From Pseudothioclava arenosa (GTDB lineage Bacteria; Pseudomonadota; Alphaproteobacteria; Rhodobacterales; Rhodobacteraceae), in the NCBI RefSeq assembly GCF_002358085.1, contig NZ_NTJD01000011.1:1-64000 (forward strand): 64,000 nt of DNA, written 5' to 3'. Shown here in pieces: positions 35,300 through 43,902 of the stretch (position 1 is its first letter; the number at the start of each line of letters is the position of its first letter). The translations under genes were made by a program, and so were the position numbers. Below the pieces are notes generated by a model that had not been told where the DNA came from, did no database searches, and saw only the letters and a list, made by a program, of their open reading frames with translations.

Positions 35300-37711
35300 T
35301 CAGCCGCGCAGGCTGCCGCCCGTGGCCTTGGTCACCTTGTCGATGATCTTGGCGGAAACCGCCTCGATCTCGGCATCGGTCAGGGTCTTGTCGCGCGGCT
35401 GCAACCGCACCGTCAGCGCGATCGACTTCTTGCCCGCGCCCATCTGCTCTTCGGCCTTGGCGCCGCTGAACTGGTCGAAGACCGAAACGCTGTCGATCAG
35501 CGCCTTGTCGGCGCCAAGCGCCGCATTCACCGCCTTCAGCGCCTCGACCTGCGCGTCCATGACAAAGGCGAAATCGCGCTCGACCGCCTGCAGGTCCGAG
35601 ATCTGCAGCGCCGGTCGCGTCGCGCCCTTCTTCTTCGGGAAGGGCAGGTTTTCGACCCAGATCGTGAAGGCGACAGCGGGGCCTTTCACGCCCATCTCGC
35701 GCAGCACTTTCGGGTGAACTTCGCCGAAAACGGCCAGCGCGTTCGGGCCAAGGGCAATCCGCCCCGAACGGCCCGGATGCCACCAGCCAGCCACGTCACG
35801 GCCCACCTGCGCACGCGCGGGCGCGCCCAGCGCCGCCAGCACCGCCTCGGCATCGGCCTTGGCATCGTAGACATCGACCGGACGGCGCGACCCCCAAGGA
35901 TCACGCGGGCCAGCCGAGCCGACCAAAAGCCCCGCCGCCTGGATATGCTGATCGCCGGGCTCGCCGCCCGAGAAGGCCGGGCCCACCTCAAACAGCGCCA
36001 GATCGGCGAAACCGCGTGCCTGATTGCGCGCCGCCGCCTGCAACAGCCCCGCCAGCAGATCGGGCCGCAGGTGCGTCATTTCCGAGGAAATCGGGTTGTC
36101 CACGCGCGTGGGTTCGGACCCACCACCAAACAGCGCCGCCGATTTCGCGTCGATGAAGCTGTAGGTCACGCATTCGTTGTAGCCGAGCGCGGCGATCGTG
36201 CGGCGCGCGGTTTTCTCGCGCACCTGCATCGGCGTCAGCACCGCTTTCGGCACGCCCACGGTTTCGCGCGCCATCGGCTTGCCCTGAAGCTTCGTTAAAG
36301 ACGCGATGCGGGCCACTTCCTCGACCAGATCGGCCTCGCCCAGCACGTCGGGGCGCCAGCTCGGCGGGGCGGCCATGTCGCCCGTCAGCGTGAAGCCCAG
36401 CGCTTCAAGCGTCGCGCGCTGCGTGGCCTCGGGAATGTCCATGCCGACAAGGCTGATGACGCGCGCGGGGTCCAGACGGTAGGCGCGCGCGGTATCGGGC
36501 ACGGCGCCATCCATCACCACATTGCTCGCCTCACCGCCGCAGAGGTCCAGCACCATCTGCGTCGCCAGCTCCAGCCCGGGCAAGGTGAACTCCGGGTCCA
36601 CGCCGCGCTCGAACCGGTAGCGCGCGTCCGAGTTGATTTTCAGCGCGCGGCCGGTGGCGGCAATGGTGATCGGGTCCCAATAGGCGCTTTCGAGGAAGAC
36701 ATCGACGGTCTCGTCGGTCGCGCCCGAGATCTCGCCGCCCATAATGCCGGCAAGGCTCTCGACGCCGGTGTCGTCGCAGATCACCATCTGGCCTTCGCGG
36801 ATCGTGTAGGTCTTGCCGTCGAGCGCGAGGAATTCCTCGCCGCCCTTCGCCGGCTCGATGCGCAGCGCGCCGCCCGCGACCTTGGCCGCATCGAAGACAT
36901 GCAGCGGGCGGTTCAGGTCGTAGGTGAAATAGTTGGTGATATCGACAAGCGCCGAGATCGGCCGCAGCCCGATCGCCTCAAGGCGCTTTTGCAGCCATTC
37001 GGGGCTGGGGCCGTTCTTCACGCCGCGAATGACGCGACCGGCAAAGAGCGGGCAGCCCTTGTCTTTCAGCGCGGGGTCGATAGTGACCGAGATCGGGCTG
37101 TCGAACCCGCCCGGCACCGGCTCGACCTCAAGCGGCTTCAGCTTGCCAAGACCGCGCGCGGCCAGATCGCGCGCAACCCCGCGCACGCCCAGCGCATCGG
37201 GGCGGTTCGGGGTGATCGCGATGTCGATCACCGGGTCCACCGCCTCGGGGCGGTTCTCGGCCAGCCAGTCGACAAAGCGCTCGCCGACCTCGCCCGAGGG
37301 AAGCTCAATAATGCCGTTATGCTCGTCCGACAGCTCCAGCTCGCGCTCGGAGGCCATCATGCCGTGGCTTTCCACGCCGCGGATCTTGCCGACGCCCAGC
37401 GTCACGTCGATGCCGGGCACATAATCGCCGGGCTTGCAGAGCACGACGGTGATGCCCGCGCGGGCATTCGGCGCGCCGCAGACGATGGTTTTCTCACCCT
37501 CGTCGGTCAGCACATTGCAGACCCGCAGCTTGTCGGCATCGGGGTGCTTTTCGGCATGCAAGACCTTGGCCAGCGTGAAGGGCGCAAGCTTGGCGCCCGG
37601 GTCGATCACCTCTTCGACCTCAAGGCCGAGATCGGTCAGCGCATAGAGGAACTCGTCGAGGCTCGCCTCGGTGTCGAGATGGTCTTTCAGCCAGGAGAGG
37701 GTGAATTTCAT
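35300..37711 (-). CDS. pheT: Phenylalanyl-tRNA synthetase beta subunit
   Basis: An 803-residue subunit of the alpha2-beta2 synthetase. It starts MKFTLSWLKDHLDTEASLDE, the standard N-terminus. It then carries the EMAPII/OB tRNA-binding domain (about 40-150), the B3/B4 editing domain with the CPLFAGRVIRGVKNG region, B5, and the C-terminal ferredoxin-like anticodon-binding domain (AVERDFAFVMD ... ending KATGGSLRG). The length is normal. It lies downstream of pheS in the same direction, but a 184-residue secreted-protein gene lies between them, which is unusual for the pheST operon. Expression from the pheS promoter requires reading through that gene. Confidence 0.97.
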   Translation of the reverse strand: MKFTLSWLKDHLDTEASLDEFLYALTDLGLEVEEVIDPGAKLAPFTLAKVLHAEKHPDADKLRVCNVLTDEGEKTIVCGAPNARAGITVVLCKPGDYVPGIDVTLGVGKIRGVESHGMMASERELELSDEHNGIIELPSGEVGERFVDWLAENRPEAVDPVIDIAITPNRPDALGVRGVARDLAARGLGKLKPLEVEPVPGGFDSPISVTIDPALKDKGCPLFAGRVIRGVKNGPSPEWLQKRLEAIGLRPISALVDITNYFTYDLNRPLHVFDAAKVAGGALRIEPAKGGEEFLALDGKTYTIREGQMVICDDTGVESLAGIMGGEISGATDETVDVFLESAYWDPITIAATGRALKINSDARYRFERGVDPEFTLPGLELATQMVLDLCGGEASNVVMDGAVPDTARAYRLDPARVISLVGMDIPEATQRATLEALGFTLTGDMAAPPSWRPDVLGEADLVEEVARIASLTKLQGKPMARETVGVPKAVLTPMQVREKTARRTIAALGYNECVTYSFIDAKSAALFGGGSEPTRVDNPISSEMTHLRPDLLAGLLQAAARNQARGFADLALFEVGPAFSGGEPGDQHIQAAGLLVGSAGPRDPWGSRRPVDVYDAKADAEAVLAALGAPARAQVGRDVAGWWHPGRSGRIALGPNALAVFGEVHPKVLREMGVKGPAVAFTIWVENLPFPKKKGATRPALQISDLQAVERDFAFVMDAQVEALKAVNAALGADKALIDSVSVFDQFSGAKAEEQMGAGKKSIALTVRLQPRDKTLTDAEIEAVSAKIIDKVTKATGGSLRG

Positions 37712-37782
37712 TTCTGACTCCTAGTTGTGCCAGTGTTGAATTATGAGGAACGTTCGCGCAATGAGCATCTGCTTACCGGAGA

Positions 37783-38337
37783 CTATTGATCGGCCAGTTT
37801 AAACCCGCAGGAAGCGGCAAGTTTATTCCCGACCACGGTGGAGCGAACGACGTTGAAGTGCTTTTCGTGATAGAGTTGGCCATCCAGTTGAAGCGCCAAA
37901 GCAATTCTGCTTTTTGCGGAGATCACCTGTGTCAGAAGCTCTGGGGGGGCGCTCGCTTCTGCGCGGACATAACCATCAACGTCTTGAAGAACCGCACTTA
38001 AAGAAAATGGCGCATTCTCATCGACTCTGACCAGCACCTGTGGCCCAAGATCATTAAGAGCATCAAAGTCAAAATCTTCCGTCGACTGCGAAGTTATGTA
38101 AAGGGCGACCAAGTCAGCTGGACCGGTGCACCGCAAGGCAAACCCATAATCACCTGATTCAACGCCGGCGACTTGATTCGGCCTTCCGTCAAACGCGCCC
38201 CCCCAGGAGTGATTAAACCATTGGGCCTGAGCCAAAGCGGGAAACGAAGCGGCAGCAGTTGCGATTAATACAGAGCGTCTTAGCAGATAAACTAAAGAGC
38301 CCAGCGATATTCGGATTCTAGCGTTTCTAAGCTTCAC
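37783..38337 (-). CDS. AT-richer secreted protein set between pheS and pheT, unknown function
   Basis: A 184-residue protein starting at GTG 38337, which overlaps the pheS stop by 4 bases (GTGA), so translation is likely coupled. Signal peptide: [20 protein letters not shown] through [12 protein letters not shown]. The mature part is beta-rich with two cysteines ([10 protein letters not shown] and [10 protein letters not shown]), probably one disulfide. The arrangement of an RC near the start and a CGF at the end is vaguely reminiscent of T6SS-associated VasI/TagO-like or IalB-like periplasmic proteins, but I cannot assign it. GC content is clearly lower than in pheS and pheT, suggesting transfer. 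An alternative internal start would shorten the signal peptide. Confidence 0.65.
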   Translation of the reverse strand: MKLRNARIRISLGSLVYLLRRSVLIATAAASFPALAQAQWFNHSWGGAFDGRPNQVAGVESGDYGFALRCTGPADLVALYITSQSTEDFDFDALNDLGPQVLVRVDENAPFSLSAVLQDVDGYVRAEASAPPELLTQVISAKSRIALALQLDGQLYHEKHFNVVRSTVVGNKLAASCGFKLADQ

Positions 38338-39416
38338 TTACTCAACCCCCCGAACACCGTCGGCAGATCGAGCGGCGCGAAGCCGTAGTGTTTCAGCCAG
38401 CGCAGGTCCGACTCGAAGAAGGCGCGCAGGTCGGGGATGCCGTATTTCAGCATCGCCAGACGGTCGATGCCCATGCCGAAGGCAAAGCCCTGCCATTCGT
38501 TCGGGTCGATCCCGCCCGCTTCCAGAACCTTCGGATGCATCATCCCCGAGCCAAGGATTTCCATCCAGTCGTTGCCTTCGCCGATCTTCAGCTGGCCGCC
38601 TTCCCACGAGCAGCGGATATCGACCTCGGCCGAGGGCTCGGTGAAGGGGAAGTGGCTGGCGCGGAAGCGCAGCTCGACATTGTCGACCTCAAAGAAGGCC
38701 TTGCAGAACTCTTCCAGCACCCATTTCAGGTTGGCCATGGAGATGTCGCGGCCAATGGCCATGCCCTCGACCTGATGGAACATCGGCGTGTGGGTCTGGT
38801 CCATGTCCATGCGGTAGACGCGGCCCGGCGCGATCACGCGAATGGGCGCGCCCTGCGCCTGCATCGCGCGGATCTGCACCGGCGAGGTGTGGGTGCGCAG
38901 CACATGCGGCGGGCGCGGATCGGCGGCGTCGCGGGCCATGAAGAACGTGTCGTGCTCTTGCCGCGCGGGATGTTCGGGCGCGATGTTGAGCGCATCGAAA
39001 TTATACCAGTCGCTCTCGACCTGCGGGCCCTCGGCCACGGCAAAGCCCATGTCGGCAAAGATCGCGGTGACCTCGTCCATGACCTGCGAAACCGGGTGAA
39101 TGGTGCCCTGACGGCGCGGGCGGCCCGGCAGCGTCACATCGAGCCATTCCTGCGCGAGGCGCGCATCGAGCGCGGCATCGGCCAGCGCGACTTTCTTGGC
39201 GCGCAACGCGGCGTCGATCTCGTCTTTCAGGACATTGAGCGCCTTGCCGACGGTCTGGCGCTCTTCCGGGCTCATCTGGCCCAGCTCGCGCATCTTGAGG
39301 CTGATCTCGCCCTTCTTGCCCAGAGCCGCCAGCCGGATCTCTTCCAGCGCGGCCTCGGAGGCGGCCTCGTTGACGGCGGTCAGGTATTTCGCCTTCAGCT
39401 CATCGAGCGCATGCAT
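38334..39416 (-). CDS. pheS: Phenylalanyl-tRNA synthetase alpha subunit
   Basis: A 360-residue catalytic subunit with an N-terminal coiled-coil (residues 1-90, rich in E/K/A) followed by the class II aminoacyl-tRNA synthetase core: [19 protein letters not shown], then [26 protein letters not shown], and motif 3 with [20 protein letters not shown]. It activates phenylalanine and transfers it to tRNA-Phe. The start at 39416 ([18 protein letters not shown]) is the canonical one. It precedes the inserted secreted-protein gene and pheT. The upstream gap contains the rplT terminator. Confidence 0.97.
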   Translation of the reverse strand: MHALDELKAKYLTAVNEAASEAALEEIRLAALGKKGEISLKMRELGQMSPEERQTVGKALNVLKDEIDAALRAKKVALADAALDARLAQEWLDVTLPGRPRRQGTIHPVSQVMDEVTAIFADMGFAVAEGPQVESDWYNFDALNIAPEHPARQEHDTFFMARDAADPRPPHVLRTHTSPVQIRAMQAQGAPIRVIAPGRVYRMDMDQTHTPMFHQVEGMAIGRDISMANLKWVLEEFCKAFFEVDNVELRFRASHFPFTEPSAEVDIRCSWEGGQLKIGEGNDWMEILGSGMMHPKVLEAGGIDPNEWQGFAFGMGIDRLAMLKYGIPDLRAFFESDLRWLKHYGFAPLDLPTVFGGLSK

Positions 39417-39496
39417 CTGATGTCTCCTGTCTCGGGTCTTGGGGCCCGTGCTAGCCCCCGCCCCGCCCGATTTCAAGCGCGCCAAGGGCCGCGCCA

Positions 39497-39535
39497 AAGA
39501 AAAACCCCGCGCCACGGCGATTGCCGGCGCGGGGT
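39497..39535 (-). terminator. Intrinsic terminator of rpmI-rplT
   Basis: Stem accccgcgcc / ggcgcggggt (39504-39513 / 39526-39535) with a 12-nt loop. In the leftward direction it is followed by tttttctttgg. It separates rplT from pheS. Confidence 0.8.
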
Positions 39536-39561
39536 CGATCTGTCGTCCCGGTTACGGGAGA

Positions 39562-39927
39562 TTACGCAGCCGCGGCAGCCTTCGCCTTTTCGACGATGGC
39601 GCCAAAGGCTTCCGGCTCGTGGATGGCCAGATCGGCCAGCACTTTGCGGTCGACTTCAATACCGGCCAGCGCGAGGCCGTTGATGAAGCGCGAATAGGTC
39701 ATGTCGGCGTCGAAGGCGCGCACGGCCGCGTTGATACGCTGGATCCACAGAGCGCGGAAATTGCGCTTGCGGGCCTTGCGGTCGCGGGTGGCGTACTGGT
39801 TGGCCTTGTCGACGGCCTGGGTGGCGGTGCGGAAGTTGCGCGAGCGGGCCGAGTAGTAGCCTTTCGCCTTCTTCAGAACCTTCTTGTGCGCGGCGTGGGT
39901 AACTTTACCGGATTTAACGCGAGCCAT
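39562..39927 (-). CDS. rplT: 50S ribosomal protein L20 (bL20)
   Basis: A 121-residue basic ribosomal protein that nucleates 50S assembly. It starts [20 protein letters not shown], and the rRNA-binding block [20 protein letters not shown], with [17 protein letters not shown]-like residues (seen as [15 protein letters not shown]), is intact. The length is normal for alphaproteobacteria. It follows rpmI by 17 bp in the usual rpmI-rplT pair. infC is not upstream in this window; a small membrane-protein gene lies there instead. Confidence 0.98.
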   Translation of the reverse strand: MARVKSGKVTHAAHKKVLKKAKGYYSARSRNFRTATQAVDKANQYATRDRKARKRNFRALWIQRINAAVRAFDADMTYSRFINGLALAGIEVDRKVLADLAIHEPEAFGAIVEKAKAAAAA

Positions 39928-39944
39928 TGGTCAATTCTCCCCGA

Positions 39945-40145
39945 TCAGCGGTTGTAGGGCATGTACTTCTTGACGATTTTGGCGTCGCAATCGGCCAGAA
40001 CCATCGTGCCCGCGGTGTCGCGGATGAACTTCGGCGTGCGCTTGATCATGCCGTGGCGCTTGCCCGCCGGGCCGACCTTGACCTTGCCGGTCGCAGTGAA
40101 CTTGAACCGCTTCTTCGCAGCGGATTTCGTTTTCATCTTGGGCAT
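39945..40145 (-). CDS. rpmI: 50S ribosomal protein L35 (bL35)
   Basis: A 66-residue basic protein starting [20 protein letters not shown], the family N-terminus, with the [14 protein letters not shown] core. ATG 40145 has aaaaggagacgaaa upstream. Any extension further upstream is non-coding. It is followed by rplT after 17 bp. L35 binds 23S rRNA domain II. The 152 bp upstream contain no other gene; the common L20-binding leader pseudoknot could lie there but was not resolved by eye. Confidence 0.97.
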   Translation of the reverse strand: MPKMKTKSAAKKRFKFTATGKVKVGPAGKRHGMIKRTPKFIRDTAGTMVLADCDAKIVKKYMPYNR

Positions 40146-40297
40146 TTTCGTCTCCTTTTCAGAGTGAACGCGCGACTCGGCATGCCTCTTGGGCCGGCCG
40201 CACGGGGTAGTCCGAGCGCGCCGAATAGACGCGCGCTGGCCATAATGCAAGGGAAAAACGCCCGAAAAACCGGGCCCGTGGCCAGGAAACCCTGCGT

Positions 40298-40531
40298 TCA
40301 GTAGATGAAGCGCCGGATCACGCCAAAGAACGCCTCGGGGATCTGCGCGGCAGTGTAGCCGCCGGATTTCGTGGAGAGCGCCAGGATGATCAACCCGCCC
40401 CCGATCACCACCAGAAAGGCCCCGCCGCGCGGCGAATAACTCTGGGTCAGTGCGGAGAAGATCGCCGGGATGGCGAGCACCACGAGAATCAAGCCAATGA
40501 ACAGTAGAAGATCGCTGTCGATCGTCCCCAT
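40298..40531 (-). CDS. Small membrane protein with two predicted helices, unknown function
   Basis: A 77-residue protein. The start at 40531 has ggttaagggggctgcg upstream, with AAGGGGG at good spacing. Two hydrophobic segments, [20 protein letters not shown] and [15 protein letters not shown], flank a short polar loop (SYSPRGG). The tail ends [10 protein letters not shown]. Conserved-looking but not recognised. It lies 27 bp downstream of pyk on the same strand, so it may be co-transcribed with pyk. Confidence 0.7.
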   Translation of the reverse strand: MGTIDSDLLLFIGLILVVLAIPAIFSALTQSYSPRGGAFLVVIGGGLIILALSTKSGGYTAAQIPEAFFGVIRRFIY

Positions 40532-40558
40532 CGCAGCCCCCTTAACCAAGGGGAAACC

Positions 40559-42004
40559 TTACTCCGGATCCTGGCGGAAAATCAATCTTTCGTCGCAGGG
40601 CGCCACGCGCAGGATGTTGGTCGTGCCCGGCACGTTGAAGGGCACGCCAGCGATCACCACGATCTGGTTGGTCTCATCCGCATAGCCGAAATCGCGCGCG
40701 GCGCGGGCGGCGTTGACCACCGCCTGTTTGAAACGCTCGACGGCCTCGCATTCGACCGCGTGCACGCCCCAGCTCAGGCAGAGCTTGCGCAGCGTCGTAC
40801 GCAGGGGCGAGAGCGCGATGATCGGCACCCGCGGGCGCTCGCGCGCGACCAGAGACACCGTCTTGCCCGACTGCGAATAGCAGCACAGCGCCGCGACCTC
40901 GGTGGTCTCGGCGATCTCGCGCGCGGCCACGACGATGCCATCGGCCACGGTCTGGCGCTTGGCGGTGCGCGAAGCCTCGATCACGTCGCGATAGGTCGGG
41001 TCGCTCTCGACCGATTGCGCGACCGCATCCATCGTCGCCACGGCCTCGACCGGATAACGCCCCGCCGCCGATTCCGCCGAGAGCATCACCGCATCGGCGC
41101 CCTCGTAGATCGCGGTGGCCACGTCCGAGACCTCGGCGCGGGTCGGCATCGGGCTCTCGATCATGCTTTCAAGCATCTGCGTCGCCACGATCACCGGCTT
41201 GGCGGCGGCGCGGCAGCGGCGCACGAGCCGCTTCTGGATCGGCGGCACGGCCTGCACCGGCAGTTCAACGCCCAGATCGCCGCGGGCGACCATGATCCCG
41301 TCCGACACGGCGAGGATTTCGTCGAAAGCATTGACCGCCGCGGGCTTCTCGATTTTCGACAGCACCTGCGCGCGGCCCCGGGCAAGCTCTTTCGCCTCGA
41401 GCACATCCTCGGGGCGCTGCACAAAGCTCAGCGCCAGCCAGTCCGCGCCCAGCTCGCAGGCGAAGTCCAGATCGGCGCGGTCCTTTTCCGACAGCGCGGC
41501 CAGCGGCAGCACCACGTCGGGCACGTTCACGCCCTTGCGGTTCGAGATCGTGCCGCCGACGATCACCTCGCACTCGGCGAAATCGGCGCCGCAGGACTGC
41601 ACGCGCAGGCGGATCTTGCCGTCGTTCACCAGAAGCGTCGCGCCCGGTTCGAGCGCCGCGAAAATCTCGGGATGGGGCAGCTGCACGCGGTTGGAATCGC
41701 CCGGCGCCGGATCGAGGTCAAAGCGGAACAGGTCGCCCTCTTCCATGTCATGCGCGCCCGAGCCGAACTCGCCCACGCGCAGCTTGGGGCCCTGAAGGTC
41801 GGCCAGCACCGCGATCGGGCGGCCGGTTTCCGCCTCGATGCGGCGGATGATGTCATAGCGCGCGCGGTGATCTTCGTGCGTGCCGTGGCTCATGTTCAGG
41901 CGAAACACATCGGCGCCCGCCTCGAACAACGCGCGGATGGTTTCATATTCGGAAGAGGCCGGCCCCAGCGTGGCCACGATCTTGACATTGCGCAGGCGTC
42001 TCAT
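40559..42004 (-). CDS. pyk: Pyruvate kinase
   Basis: A 481-residue glycolytic enzyme converting phosphoenolpyruvate and ADP to pyruvate and ATP. Residues include the N-terminal RNVKIVATLGPAS, FRLNMSHG, the catalytic KIEKPAA lysine, MVARGDLGVELP and the conserved ATQMLESMI. The B domain is between about 70 and 170. The C-domain ends in an atypical VAPCDERLIFRQDPE tail. The start is placed at ATG 42004 (MRRLRNVKIVATLGP), which gives the family N-terminus after AAGGAAAG. An in-frame ATG at 42028 would add MENKERAR and cannot be excluded. It precedes a small membrane-protein gene. Confidence 0.96.
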   Translation of the reverse strand: MRRLRNVKIVATLGPASSEYETIRALFEAGADVFRLNMSHGTHEDHRARYDIIRRIEAETGRPIAVLADLQGPKLRVGEFGSGAHDMEEGDLFRFDLDPAPGDSNRVQLPHPEIFAALEPGATLLVNDGKIRLRVQSCGADFAECEVIVGGTISNRKGVNVPDVVLPLAALSEKDRADLDFACELGADWLALSFVQRPEDVLEAKELARGRAQVLSKIEKPAAVNAFDEILAVSDGIMVARGDLGVELPVQAVPPIQKRLVRRCRAAAKPVIVATQMLESMIESPMPTRAEVSDVATAIYEGADAVMLSAESAAGRYPVEAVATMDAVAQSVESDPTYRDVIEASRTAKRQTVADGIVVAAREIAETTEVAALCCYSQSGKTVSLVARERPRVPIIALSPLRTTLRKLCLSWGVHAVECEAVERFKQAVVNAARAARDFGYADETNQIVVIAGVPFNVPGTTNILRVAPCDERLIFRQDPE

Positions 42005-42136
42005 GCGGGCTCTTTCCTTGTTTTCCATTCGTCTTGCGGGCCTTCTTCAGCTATGGCGGAATTTGTCGGCCAGAGCAACTGGCGCCGGCCTGCTGCCTAC
42101 CCTAAAACACGGGTGCAACAACAAGATTACGCCGCC

Positions 42137-42880
42137 ATGACAGCCCATCCCGCCTATCAGATTCTTGGTGCCGACCGCCCCTCGCGCTGGCTCGTGAGCG
42201 TCGACCACGCCACCAATACCGTGCCCGACTGGGTTGGGGGCGGCAGCCTCGGCATCGCCCCCGAGGACATGGCGCGCCATATCGCCTATGACGTGGGCGC
42301 GCTGGGCCTGGCGCGGCGGCTGGCCGAGCGGCTCGACGCGCCGATGATCGCCACCGATTTCTCGCGCCTCGTCATAGACCCGAACCGCGGCGAGGATGAC
42401 CCGACGCTGGTGATGAAGCTCTATGACGGCACGATCATCCCCACCAACCGCGGCGTCGATGCGGCCGAGGTCGAGCATCGCCTGACCCGGCTCTACCGGC
42501 CCTATCACGGCGCGCTCGCGGACCTTGCCGGGCGGCGCAACGACACGGTGCTTTGCGCGGTGCATTCCTTCACGCCCTGCCTGCGCGGGCGCGCGCCCCG
42601 GCCCTGGCAGGTCGGCATCCTCTATTCGCATCTCGACGAGCGGCTCGCGAAACCGCTGATCGCACGGCTTCAGGCCGAGGGGCTCTGCGTCGGCGACAAC
42701 GAGCCCTATTCGGGCCACCTGCCCGGCGACTCGGTCGATCGCCACGCGCTGGTGCCGGGCCGCCCGAACGTGCTGATCGAGCTGCGCAACGACCTGATCG
42801 CACAGGAAGACGGGCAGATCGCCTGGGCCGACCGGCTCGCGCCGGTGCTGCAAGAGGTGCTGGCCGCCTCGGGCCTCTGA
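42137..42880 (+). CDS. N-formylglutamate amidohydrolase-family protein
   Basis: A 247-residue metal-dependent amidohydrolase of the HutG/FGase family, which removes the N-formyl group of N-formylglutamate or related amides. Visible blocks are WLVSVDHATNTVP, HIAYDVGALGLARRLAERL, ATDFSRLVIDPNRGEDD, VHSFTPCL and the closing LIELRNDLIA. Two aspartates and two histidines in these blocks fit the predicted metal site. No histidine-utilisation genes are adjacent, so a role in salvage rather than hut degradation is possible. It is divergent from pyk with a 132-bp gap. Confidence 0.88.
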   Translation: MTAHPAYQILGADRPSRWLVSVDHATNTVPDWVGGGSLGIAPEDMARHIAYDVGALGLARRLAERLDAPMIATDFSRLVIDPNRGEDDPTLVMKLYDGTIIPTNRGVDAAEVEHRLTRLYRPYHGALADLAGRRNDTVLCAVHSFTPCLRGRAPRPWQVGILYSHLDERLAKPLIARLQAEGLCVGDNEPYSGHLPGDSVDRHALVPGRPNVLIELRNDLIAQEDGQIAWADRLAPVLQEVLAASGL

Positions 42881-42908
42881 TCTGACGCGGCGACAGCCCG
42901 GCGCCCCC

Positions 42909-42937
42909 TTGGAGCGGGGGCCGAATTGCCCTATATT
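42909..42937 (+). promoter_or_regulatory. Sigma-70-type promoter ahead of the YjhX leader
   Basis: TTGGAG (42909-42914), a 17-bp spacer and TATATT (42932-42937). Transcription would start near 42944, giving a leader of about 140 nt before the yjhX-like start at 43086. Confidence 0.55.
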
Positions 42938-42950
42938 GGCGCTACATCCC

Positions 42951-43056
42951 GCGCGGTTATTGCCGCGCCAGACAGGAGTTTGGATGTCAGAGCTTGTGTG
43001 AGGAAGGCCCCCGCTTCGGGGCCTGACAGTCCGGAACCGGCAGCGCCCGCGCTGCC
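42951..43056 (+). promoter_or_regulatory. Structured leader with a five-codon reading frame
   Basis: Three stems can be drawn: gcgcgg/ccgcgc (42951-42968), aggcccc/ggggcct (43005-43024) and ggcagcg/cgctgcc (43039-43056). Between the first and second, AGGAG (42974-42978) precedes ATGTCAGAGCTTGTGTGA (42984-43001), encoding only MSELV. A near-ideal ribosome site on such a short frame suggests a leader peptide or ribosome-stalling device. Confidence 0.5.
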
Positions 43057-43085
43057 AGACCTGTTGTCACATCACGAGACATCCC

Positions 43086-43340
43086 ATGAATATTTCCAAA
43101 TACGAACAGCGCGTGCTCCACGCGCTCGCGCAGGGTGGCCGGATCGCGCATGAACAGACGCGCGGCAAGGTGACCGAGATCCTGTGCTTCACCCGCGATG
43201 GCATGATCCTGTCCGATTGCGACATGATCCTGTTCCAGCGCCTGCGCCGCCGCCGACTGATCGAGTCACGCGGCGGGGCGCCCTACCGCATCTCGCGCCG
43301 TGGCCGTGAAGCCGTGCGCGCCCAACCCGACAACCGCTAG
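43086..43340 (+). CDS. YjhX-family protein (UPF0386, putative toxin)
   Basis: An 84-residue protein matching the YjhX family over its whole length: MNISKYEQRVLHALAQGGRI, then KVTEILCFTRDGMILSDCDM and YRISRRGREAVRAQ. E. coli YjhX is described as the toxin partner of antitoxin YjhQ, a GNAT-family protein, and inhibits topoisomerase I. A GNAT acetyltransferase gene follows only 9 bp downstream, matching the yjhX-yjhQ arrangement. No strong Shine-Dalgarno lies directly before ATG 43086. The unusual structured leader upstream may control it. Confidence 0.88.
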   Translation: MNISKYEQRVLHALAQGGRIAHEQTRGKVTEILCFTRDGMILSDCDMILFQRLRRRRLIESRGGAPYRISRRGREAVRAQPDNR

Positions 43341-43349
43341 GAGGCGACC

Positions 43350-43847
43350 ATGATCATCAGAGCTGAAACCCCGGCCGATTACGCCGAGATTGCCGCGCTG
43401 GTTGCGGCGGCCTTCGCCCCCGAACCGCATTCCGACGGCTCGGAACCCGCGATCATCGAGCGCCTGCGCGCGGCGAATGCCCTGCAAGTGGCGCTGGTCG
43501 CCGAAGAGGGCGGGCAGGTGCTGGGCCATATCGCGGCCTCGCCCGCGACCGTGGACGGGCAAGGCGGCTGGTCGGGCATCGGCCCGCTCGCCGCCCGCCC
43601 CGGCCATCAACGTCAGGGCATCGGCAGCGCGCTGATGCGGGCGGCCCTGACCGAGCTGCGCACGCAAGGCCTGCGCGGCGCGGTGCTGGTCGGCGACCCG
43701 GCCTATTACAGCCGCTTCGGCTTTGCCCGGTTCAAGGGGCTGTTCGTGCCTGACATCCCCGACTGGGCGGTGCAGGCCCTGCCCTTCGGCGCCGAGCAAC
43801 CCAAGGGCCGCATCCGGTTCCACAAGGCCTTCGGCCTGCCGGAATAA
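43350..43847 (+). CDS. GNAT acetyltransferase (YjhQ/YhbS-like, possible antitoxin partner)
   Basis: A 165-residue single-domain GNAT protein. The acetyl-CoA binding motif is HQRQGIGSALMRAAL (Q/RxxGxG/A), and the preceding beta strand ends GIGPLAARPG. The segment RGAVLVGDPAYYSRFGFARF is typical of the YhbS/YjhQ type. ATG 43350 has taggaggcgacc upstream and lies 9 bp after the YjhX gene. In E. coli the corresponding protein YjhQ is described as the antitoxin to YjhX; whether acetylation is needed is not evident here. Confidence 0.85.
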   Translation: MIIRAETPADYAEIAALVAAAFAPEPHSDGSEPAIIERLRAANALQVALVAEEGGQVLGHIAASPATVDGQGGWSGIGPLAARPGHQRQGIGSALMRAALTELRTQGLRGAVLVGDPAYYSRFGFARFKGLFVPDIPDWAVQALPFGAEQPKGRIRFHKAFGLPE

Positions 43848-43850
43848 GAA

Positions 43851-43883
43851 AGCCCCCGGCGCGGAGTGACCGTGCCGGGGGCT
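43851..43883. terminator. Bidirectional terminator after the GNAT gene
   Basis: Stem agcccccggc / gccgggggct (43851-43860 / 43874-43883), with a 13-nt loop. It lies between the convergent ends of the GNAT gene and the D-amino-acid transaminase gene, with a T-rich continuation (cttgctgtttt) rightward. Confidence 0.75.
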
Positions 43884-43902
43884 CTTGCTGTTTTCAGACG
43901 GA

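Noticed and set aside
40146-40297. L20-responsive leader pseudoknot ahead of rpmI
   Set aside because: Known in other bacteria, but I could not draw a convincing pseudoknot by eye in these 152 bases, so it is not claimed.
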